Source: Patescibacteria group bacterium
GTDB lineage: Bacteria > Patescibacteriota > Minisyncoccia > HO2-45-28
Assembly: GCA_022563755.1 (NCBI GenBank)
Contig: JADFMT010000007.1
Span: 1 to 36,251, forward strand
Direction: 5' to 3'
Length of the DNA stretch: 36,251 nucleotides
Below the pieces are notes generated by a model. It was given only the letters and a program-made list of their open reading frames with translations, was not told the DNA's origin and did not search any database. Position numbers and translations under genes: made by a program. Below are positions 31,322 through 36,251 of this stretch, in pieces. Positions within the stretch are counted from its first letter, which is position 1, and every line of letters begins with the position of its first letter.

Positions 31322-31855
31322 ATGATAGAACTTGAAAGAACGTATTTAGCGAAATACCTCCCCGAGGGAATAAAAAACTGTAAGGCAGAAGATTTTATTG
31401 ATATTTATTTTCCAAAAACTCATATTCATCCAAAAATTAGAGTCCGTAAAAGAGGTGATAAATACGAAATTACAAAAAAGCAGCCCGTAACGGCGGGCGA
31501 CGCGTCGCGCCAAGAGGAACAAACGATTATCTTAAACGAATCAGAATTTAAAGAATTTGAAAAATTAGACGGAAAGAAGACGCACAAAATGCGATATTAC
31601 TATACCTACCAAGGGATGCCTGCGGAAATCGACGTCTTCCAAAGAGCATTAAATGGTTTAGTTCTGATTGATTTTGAATTCAAGACCGTTGAGGAAAAGA
31701 ATCATTTTATCATGCCTTCTTTTTGTTTAGTTGAAGTTACGCAGGAAGAATTCATTGCAGGAGGAATGATCTGCGGAAAATCCTATAAAGATATTGAGGA
31801 TAAATTGAACACATTTCATTATTCAAAAATACTTCCTAGTCAATCTATGCTCTAA
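31322..31855 (+). CDS. CYTH-domain phosphatase/cyclase-like protein
   Basis: A 177-aa CYTH protein: N-terminal ELERTYL (the ExExK tunnel motif, here with Thr-Tyr in place of Lys), RVRKRGDKYEITKK, IDVFQRALNGLVLIDFEFKT and C-terminal strands. CYTH enzymes bind triphosphates in a beta tunnel with Mg2+ (adenylate cyclase IV, thiamine or inorganic triphosphatase). The altered first motif makes catalysis uncertain; polyphosphate or nucleotide triphosphatase is the best guess. Its stop overlaps the next start by 1 nt (TAATG). Confidence 0.8.
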   Translation: MIELERTYLAKYLPEGIKNCKAEDFIDIYFPKTHIHPKIRVRKRGDKYEITKKQPVTAGDASRQEEQTIILNESEFKEFEKLDGKKTHKMRYYYTYQGMPAEIDVFQRALNGLVLIDFEFKTVEEKNHFIMPSFCLVEVTQEEFIAGGMICGKSYKDIEDKLNTFHYSKILPSQSML

Positions 31856-32337
31856 TGGCTTCAAAATATGTTATCCCGATCCTTTACGAAACCTATCTAG
31901 TTGTTATAAAAAACAGCGTGGGTTCTCGTCTTTTTCGTAATTTTTATGCGAACGTGCGGGGGAAGAAAACGGATATTATGCAACATGGAGCACTTTCATG
32001 TGCCTTTTTTGTGTCTTCAATTCTTGCGATGTTCAAATTAATTGGAGAATTTCATGGAACCGTAGATGGAACGGCGAAAGATCTAAAGCAGTCGGGATGG
32101 AAATTAATTACAAAACCCAGGACGGGATGTATACTCGTTTGGGGAAAAATAGTATCTGACAAGAAAAACTCCCATAAACATATTGGATTCTACATCGGAA
32201 ACCGTAAAGCGATCAGCAACAACTCCAAGTTAGGGCAGCCGGTAATTCATCACTGGACCTTTGGCGCAAAGAACGGTAAACCAAAGCGGAAAATTGAAGC
32301 GATATACTGGCATAAAAAACTGAACCAAAGGAAATGA
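31855..32337 (+). CDS. CHAP/NlpC-P60-like cysteine amidase, putative
   Basis: A 160-aa protein. A likely catalytic Cys sits in HGALSCAFFVSSIL (C49, start of a helix as in NlpC/P60 and CHAP) and a His in HKHIGFYIGNRKAISN (about 121), with VWGK between. These give a papain-like fold that cuts peptides or amides in peptidoglycan. There is no signal peptide, so export is unclear. It is coupled with the CYTH gene (TAATG) and the amidase gene (4-nt overlap), suggesting joint action on the cell wall. Confidence 0.6.
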   Translation: MASKYVIPILYETYLVVIKNSVGSRLFRNFYANVRGKKTDIMQHGALSCAFFVSSILAMFKLIGEFHGTVDGTAKDLKQSGWKLITKPRTGCILVWGKIVSDKKNSHKHIGFYIGNRKAISNNSKLGQPVIHHWTFGAKNGKPKRKIEAIYWHKKLNQRK

Positions 32338-33503
32338 AATATAAGATTTTTATAATTATAATCGTCCTCTTATTTGGTCTAATTACCCCCCTTCTGTGGT
32401 TGAACGATATGCGCAATTACCTTGCTTCTCTTTTTTTTGTAAATGATTTAACAAGTGCAGACGTACGAGCACACTACCAGCAAGGGAGTGTTTCTATCCT
32501 TATTGTTCCCGGGCATGACAACAAGAATTACGGCACGTGGTACAAAGGAATGAAAGAAGTGGATCTTGTTGCCGAAATTGGGGAAAATCTATATGAATAT
32601 CTTGCGCGAGACGGCAGATTCAATGTGACACTGGTGCGCAACCGGAACGGATACACACAAGAATTTTCTGATTATTTTACAAAACAAAAAAATAATATCG
32701 CGTTTTTTATCCGTTCTGTATGGACTTATTTCAATGAATTAACAAGAACACAACAAATAGCGATCTCACCCCAAAAAGTCCATCATAATCGGGTAAACAG
32801 AAAAACACAGATTGCGCTTTATGGAATCAATAAGTGGGCAAATGATCATAATATTGACATCGTCCTTCATCTACACTTAAACGATTACTCCGGGCGTCGC
32901 TCGTGGGAAAGAAAATATGACGGATTTAGCATCTATATTCCGTCAAAGGAGCTCCCGAACCATGAAGTCTCCCAAGAACTAGCTCGTCATCTTCGCAAGG
33001 TATTTTCACGCTACTGGGCGGCAAGCAACCTTCCAGTTGAAAAAAGCGCGATTATTGAAAGCCCTCTGCTTATTGCAACCGGAGCTGCCGGTTCGCTTCG
33101 AAGCGCAGGCGTTCTTATGGAATACGGATATATCTATGAGTCACGGTTCCATACTGATCTAATGCTCAAAGAAGCCGCATTCCGCACCTACCAAGGACTT
33201 CTTGCGTTTTTCATGGATGGAGAAAAAATTGCCGATGATTTCTCCTGGGTCTTTCCTTATGAGTGGGAAAGAAATATTTCTTTTGAAAGCAGACTTAAAG
33301 AAGATATTGCAGCAGCTCAAGCAGCGCTTTTTGAGCTTGGATTCTATCCGCCACCGGATATGACTAGAAGACAATGCCCGATCAACGGCAACTTCAGAAC
33401 CTGCACCAAAAAAGCTCTTGCAAACTTTCAAAAACAAATGGGGATTGCGGGAAACGGCGAGTTCGGCCCCAAAACCCGAGCCGCATTGAATAAACTTTTC
33501 TAA
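32334..33503 (+). CDS. N-acetylmuramoyl-L-alanine amidase with peptidoglycan-binding domain
   Basis: A 389-aa protein. An N-terminal membrane anchor (about 4-24) is followed by an Amidase_3 domain with zinc ligands in VPGHDNKNYG (His), KEVDLVAEI (Glu), LHLHLND (His) and catalytic Glu in VLMEYGYI. A C-terminal PG_binding_1 domain (about 320-389, AQAALFELGFYPP...FQKQMGI...FGPKTRAALNKLF) completes it. It cleaves the stem peptide from peptidoglycan outside the membrane, in cell separation or wall turnover. Distal gene of the CYTH operon; the purD promoter lies in its 3' end. Confidence 0.87.
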   Translation: MKYKIFIIIIVLLFGLITPLLWLNDMRNYLASLFFVNDLTSADVRAHYQQGSVSILIVPGHDNKNYGTWYKGMKEVDLVAEIGENLYEYLARDGRFNVTLVRNRNGYTQEFSDYFTKQKNNIAFFIRSVWTYFNELTRTQQIAISPQKVHHNRVNRKTQIALYGINKWANDHNIDIVLHLHLNDYSGRRSWERKYDGFSIYIPSKELPNHEVSQELARHLRKVFSRYWAASNLPVEKSAIIESPLLIATGAAGSLRSAGVLMEYGYIYESRFHTDLMLKEAAFRTYQGLLAFFMDGEKIADDFSWVFPYEWERNISFESRLKEDIAAAQAALFELGFYPPPDMTRRQCPINGNFRTCTKKALANFQKQMGIAGNGEFGPKTRAALNKLF

Positions 33504-33514
33504 TGAGATAGGAT
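33486..33514 (+). promoter_or_regulatory. purD promoter
   Basis: TTGAAT (33486-33491), 17-nt spacer, TAGGAT (33509-33514), with the -35 inside the end of the amidase gene. Leader of about 40 nt with AGAGGAGA before the ATG. Confidence 0.6.
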
Positions 33515-33559
33515 TTAATATTCTTTCAAACAGTACCTTAACAACGAAGAGGAGACAAA

Positions 33560-34834
33560 ATGAGAATCCTGATCATAGGTAGTGGCGGAAGAGAACATGC
33601 CCTTGCTTGGAAACTACACCAATCTTCAATCGAGAAATTGTACGTGGCTCCGGGGAATGAGGAAACGAGATTTTTTGCCCAAAACATACCCATCCATCCA
33701 ACTAACATCGAGAGACTCACTCGGTTTGCAAAAGACAATCGTATCAATCTTACGATCGTTGGGCCTGAGAACCCTCTTGCGTTAGGCATTGTGGATTCTT
33801 TCCATTCTGAAAGACTGCGAATTTTTGGACCCACAAAAGCTGCAACTCAAGCCACAGAGGCTTCTAAAGCGTTTGCAAAACGATTCATGGCCGAAAACCA
33901 CATCCCAACAGCACCTTTTCGTATATTCAGGAAATATGAAACCGCATTAAACTATCTTCGAAAGTGTGGTGCACCGATCGTTGTTAAAGCAAGCGGCCTT
34001 GCAGCAGGAAAGGGCGCTTATCCTTGCGAAACGTTGATAGAAGCAGAACACGCGCTGAAAGAAATCATGGTTGATCGCATCCACGACAAAGCAGGCAAAA
34101 AAGTTGTCATTGAAGAATTTCTTGAAGGACAAGAAGTTTCAATCCATGCTTTTTGTGATGGCAAAACCTCTATATTAATGCCGCCTTCCCAAGATCACAA
34201 AATTATTACCGTTGGCGGCAAAAAGCTAATGACCGGAGGAATGGGTGCATATGCGCCCGTGCCTTGGGTTAGCGATGATCTTTTGCATCAGATTCAACAA
34301 GAGATTGTTGAGCCAATGACTAAAGGGTTAAGGGAATCCGGACAGCCTTTTGCCGGCTGCCTGTATCCGGGTTTAATGATAACGCCGCAGGGTCCCATGG
34401 TTCTTGAGATCAACGCGCGCTTTGGTGATCCTGAAACCCAAGTGTATATGCGCCTACTCAAAACCGATTTACTCGACATCATGGAAGCGTGTATCGAGGG
34501 AGGGCTTGCAGATATTAAAATTGAATGGAATTCAGGCTTTGCGGTTTGCGTAGTTCTTGCCTCGGACGGATATCCCGGCGAGTATGAAGTCGGAATCCCT
34601 ATCTCTGGTCTTGATAAGGCAGAGAGAATACCGGGGATTGTTATTTTTCATGCCGGAACAACGCGTGATGATACGGGACAAGTTGTAACAGCGGGCGGAC
34701 GCGTTCTCGGCGTGACGGCAGTCGGCGAGACGCTAGAAACCGCATGCGCCAGAACGTACGAAGCAGTAAAGCAGATTCACTTTGACGGCATGCACTATCA
34801 AAAAGATATTGGTGCTAAAGCTTTTACCTTTTAA
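33560..34834 (+). CDS. purD: Phosphoribosylamine-glycine ligase (GAR synthetase)
   Basis: A 424-aa ATP-grasp enzyme: N-terminal IIGSGGREHALAWKL, the ATP-binding region APIVVKASGLAAGKGA and VVIEEFLEGQEVSIHAF, GGMGAYAPVP, and metal site LEINARFGDPETQVYMRLL. It joins glycine and phosphoribosylamine in step 2 of purine synthesis. Length matches the family (about 420-430). GAAGAGGAG lies about 6 nt before the ATG. It has its own promoter and terminator. With PurC-PurE and PurB in this window the organism probably makes purines, although purF, N/T, L and M are not here. Confidence 0.95.
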   Translation: MRILIIGSGGREHALAWKLHQSSIEKLYVAPGNEETRFFAQNIPIHPTNIERLTRFAKDNRINLTIVGPENPLALGIVDSFHSERLRIFGPTKAATQATEASKAFAKRFMAENHIPTAPFRIFRKYETALNYLRKCGAPIVVKASGLAAGKGAYPCETLIEAEHALKEIMVDRIHDKAGKKVVIEEFLEGQEVSIHAFCDGKTSILMPPSQDHKIITVGGKKLMTGGMGAYAPVPWVSDDLLHQIQQEIVEPMTKGLRESGQPFAGCLYPGLMITPQGPMVLEINARFGDPETQVYMRLLKTDLLDIMEACIEGGLADIKIEWNSGFAVCVVLASDGYPGEYEVGIPISGLDKAERIPGIVIFHAGTTRDDTGQVVTAGGRVLGVTAVGETLETACARTYEAVKQIHFDGMHYQKDIGAKAFTF

Positions 34835-34846
34835 ATGGTAAAGATC

Positions 34847-34890
34847 AAAGCCCAGTACCAATTCATTGGCACTGGGCTTAAAATTTGTTG
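34847..34890. terminator. Shared terminator between purD and the zinc-finger gene
   Basis: AAGCCCAGT (34848-34856) pairs with ACTGGGCTT (34871-34879), with an inner CCAAT/ATTGG pair in the loop, followed by AAAATTTG. A-rich on one side and T-rich on the other, it can serve both convergent genes. Confidence 0.75.
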
Positions 34891-34902
34891 AGAGAGTTAA
34901 AT

Positions 34903-35169
34903 TTAGGCTGCCTGTTTTTTCTTGGGACAGTCACTTGAGTCGTGCTGGAATGGTTTTCCTGGATTTTCCTTTTGCATTCGAAGAGCTCGCCTGAGTTCTC
35001 CATTTGCCATCACTTCATGGCATTTCGAACAGGCTGCACATTGCTCGTGAAAATCTTTCCCACAAGCACTTACCACGATTTCTTGTTTCTTTTTTGAATC
35101 AACACCGGGATTCTGCAATGGCTTGCCGCAGCGATGACAAGTCTTTTCATAAACTCCTTTGCCTTCCAT
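34903..35169 (-). CDS. Small LIM-like zinc-finger protein
   Basis: An 88-aa protein with CHRCGKPL, ACGKDFHEQCAACSKCHEVM and a final CPKKKQ. The CxxC-(about 22)-CxxxxHxxCxxC spacing is LIM-like and unusual in bacteria. It probably binds zinc and a partner protein or RNA. The function is unknown. GGAGGGG lies 4 nt before the ATG at 35169, and a strong divergent promoter (35261-35289) drives it. Confidence 0.7.
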   Translation of the reverse strand: MEGKGVYEKTCHRCGKPLQNPGVDSKKKQEIVVSACGKDFHEQCAACSKCHEVMANGELRRALRMQKENPGKPFQHDSSDCPKKKQAA

Positions 35170-35260
35170 AAAACCCCTCCGTACTCTCTATGGTTTCCTC
35201 TTTTTATTTAAAAGAGTCAATTTATATACCAGGCTCCATACCCGATATACCCCACTATTC

Positions 35261-35289
35261 AGTATATAGGATGCAAATCAATTTGTCAA
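35261..35289 (-). promoter_or_regulatory. Promoter of the zinc-finger gene
   Basis: Minus strand TTGACA (35289-35284), 17-nt spacer, TATACT (35266-35261). Close to consensus; only 7 nt from the opposing -35 box of the pyrD leader promoter. Confidence 0.8.
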
Positions 35290-35296
35290 GACACCC

Positions 35297-35325
35297 TTGA
35301 CAGGGATTTAGGCTTTTGCTATAGT
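35297..35325 (+). promoter_or_regulatory. Promoter of the pyrD leader
   Basis: TTGACA (35297-35302), 17-nt spacer, TATAGT (35320-35325); near consensus. It starts a leader of about 245 nt before pyrD. Confidence 0.8.
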
Positions 35326-35331
35326 GAGGAC

Positions 35332-35466
35332 AGCAAAAGATCTTTCCAATCCAGAGGAGAGACGGGTTCTCGCTAGCACGTCTACCCCCCCCCGACTGCT
35401 AGCTAAAAGGGGATTTTCCTCCTTTTTCCCCCTTTGCCCCCAAACCCGCCTCTCCTTCAACCACCC
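35332..35466 (+). ncRNA. Structured leader before pyrD (attenuator-like)
   Basis: A predicted three-way junction. An outer stem GGAGAGACGGGTT (35356-35368) pairs with AACCCGCCTCTCC (35443-35455) with one mismatch. Inside it are arm GCTAGCA/TGCTAGC (35372-35378 with 35397-35403, C-run loop) and arm AAAGGGG/CCCCTTT (35406-35412 with 35429-35435). AATCCAGAG (35348-35356) matches the first part of the PyrR-binding consensus known upstream of pyrimidine genes, but the rest is out of register. A terminator follows. This accounts for the 408-nt gap 35170-35577. Confidence 0.55.
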
Positions 35467-35500
35467 ACCCTTCCGGTTACGATCGGAAGGGTTTTTTATT
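35467..35500 (+). terminator. Intrinsic terminator inside the pyrD leader
   Basis: ACCCTTCCG (35467-35475) and CGGAAGGGT (35484-35492) form a 9-bp stem with an 8-nt loop and a six-T tail. It lies between the promoter and pyrD, so transcription of pyrD must pass it, or pyrD has a further promoter near 35500-35560. Confidence 0.88.
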
Positions 35501-35577
35501 GAAAAAAAAACGTGCTATGGTACGCTTCTAAAAGACAGTGTAAATGCTGCACCTTAAAACAGAGGAGATAGAAACGG

Positions 35578-36251
35578 ATGGAACTTCAAACGAACTTAGC
35601 TGGTATTTCGCTCGAGCACCCACTCATGAACGCTGCAGGAACCTGTAAACTGCTTGAGGGCAAAGATGGAGTAGAGAAGCTCGCTCGTTCAGCCACAAGC
35701 GCAATCATGATAGGATCCATACCTCTTGAGTTTCGGGAAGGCAATAGCGGTAATGTGTATTGGGCGGATGGTAGATTTTCATTAAATTCCCTGGGGATAC
35801 CGAATCCGGGTGCCAAGTACTATAAAAAGGCTCTTCCGGAAATGGTGCGGGTAGCACACGGCCAGGGCAAAAAACTCTTTGTGAGTGCTGCGGGATTCAG
35901 CCCTTCCGAATACGCCCAATTAGCAGTCGTGGCATTTGAAGGAGGGGCAGATCTGGTTGAGCTTAATTTTGGCTGCCCAAACCTATGGAAAGACGACCAA
36001 CAAAAACGCATTGCCTGTTTCGATCCAGACTTAAGCGGCGAAATCCTATATTTTACTGAAAAAGAAGTCGGGCAAGAAGCAAAAATAAGTGTCAAAATTT
36101 CTCCTTTCTCTGATCCTTTTGCTCTTGGTGAAATTGCGAATGTGATTAAGCAATCGAAGATGGTAAAGGCGGTTACCGCAATCAATACCTTTCCTAATGC
36201 CTTCGGTTACGACGGAAAGGGAAATCCATGCATTACTCCCGCGGGTGGACT
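35578..36251 (+). CDS. pyrD: Dihydroorotate dehydrogenase, 3' part outside window
   Basis: 224 complete codons, open at the window edge. MELQTNLAGISLEHPLMNAAGTCK and GADLVELNFGCPN (FMN-binding strand and Asn) with VKISPFSDP and AINTFPNAFG match class 1 dihydroorotate dehydrogenases. It oxidises dihydroorotate to orotate in pyrimidine synthesis; the electron acceptor (fumarate or NAD) cannot be read from the part present. AGAGGAGA lies about 9 nt before the ATG at 35578. It is controlled by a structured leader and terminator. Dihydropyrimidine dehydrogenase-like enzymes share the fold and are an alternative. Confidence 0.82.
   Translation, partial: MELQTNLAGISLEHPLMNAAGTCKLLEGKDGVEKLARSATSAIMIGSIPLEFREGNSGNVYWADGRFSLNSLGIPNPGAKYYKKALPEMVRVAHGQGKKLFVSAAGFSPSEYAQLAVVAFEGGADLVELNFGCPNLWKDDQQKRIACFDPDLSGEILYFTEKEVGQEAKISVKISPFSDPFALGEIANVIKQSKMVKAVTAINTFPNAFGYDGKGNPCITPAGG

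Noticed and set aside
35324-35557. 77-aa frame in the pyrD leader
   Set aside because: It reads through the structured leader and the terminator, is Ser/Pro/Arg-rich by C-run bias, and has no ribosome site; the RNA reading is better.
1-36251. UGA-recoded genetic code
   Set aside because: TGA serves as the normal stop in several genes, including ATGA overlaps; no gene needs UGA to be read as an amino acid.
1-36251. CRISPR array or intact insertion sequence
   Set aside because: No regularly spaced direct repeats and no intact transposase were seen; only the recombinase remnant at 18235-18561.

Overview
The window looks like a piece of a Patescibacteria (Candidate Phyla Radiation) genome, probably Parcubacteria-like. 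This is inferred from the mix of genes: two DUF5667 surface proteins, a free-standing EF-Tu-domain-2-like protein, a ComEC split into separate channel and nuclease-like genes, short secreted FnIII proteins with a C-terminal anchor, a TIGR00725/LOG protein and many tiny Cys-rich proteins. TGA is used as a stop (for example in ATGA overlaps), so the genetic code is 11, not the UGA-glycine code of Gracilibacteria. Genes are dense and mostly in short operons. Many promoters put the -10 box 6-9 nt before the ATG, which suggests leaderless mRNAs. Purine, pyrimidine, asparagine-related and a few other genes instead have long leaders and strong Shine-Dalgarno sites.

Layout. 1-4.9 kb (minus): a six-gene operon of ndk, a dCTP deaminase/dUTPase-family gene, a DUF2238-like membrane protein, a beta-CASP RNA nuclease, a LOG-family protein and an amino-acid permease, followed by a gene that runs off the left edge. 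4.9-11.9 kb (minus): a secreted ComEC-type metallo-beta-lactamase protein, a PurC-PurE fusion, a large DUF5667/FnIII surface protein with its ECF sigma factor, and the ComEC channel. 12-18.3 kb: tRNA-Glu, a small hydrolase, purB, an unknown 372-aa gene, rplS, tRNA-Leu, a secreted protein whose C-terminus lies in the -1 frame, a duplicated copy of its promoter and leader, and tRNA-His. 18.2-20.1 kb: recombinase and nuclease remnants beside tRNA-His, then an AT-rich zinc-ribbon/Mrr-type endonuclease pair. 20.3-22.7 kb: MazG-like and HAD enzymes, an FnIII surface protein and a Cys-rich protein. 22.7-27.2 kb: a redox module of alternative oxidase, His-rich membrane protein, CcdA-like protein, ATP-cone protein, VKOR, DoxX-like protein and DUF5667-cupredoxin protein. 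27.3-31.1 kb: an AsnRS-like catalytic core, a VIT-family metal transporter, a cytoplasmic HtrA and a frameshifted PiT phosphate transporter. 31.2-36.25 kb: tRNA-Arg, a CYTH/cysteine-amidase/cell-wall-amidase operon, purD, a zinc-finger protein and a structured attenuator-like leader in front of pyrD, which runs off the right edge.

How the parts may work together. The most interesting idea is that VKOR (disulfide formation, electrons to quinone) and the alternative oxidase (quinol to O2) form a minimal oxidative-folding chain in one gene cluster. PurC-PurE, PurB, PurD and PyrD point to unusual de novo nucleotide synthesis for such an organism, carried as separate single-gene units. The ECF sigma/DUF5667 pair and the other secreted proteins point to regulated remodelling of the cell surface.
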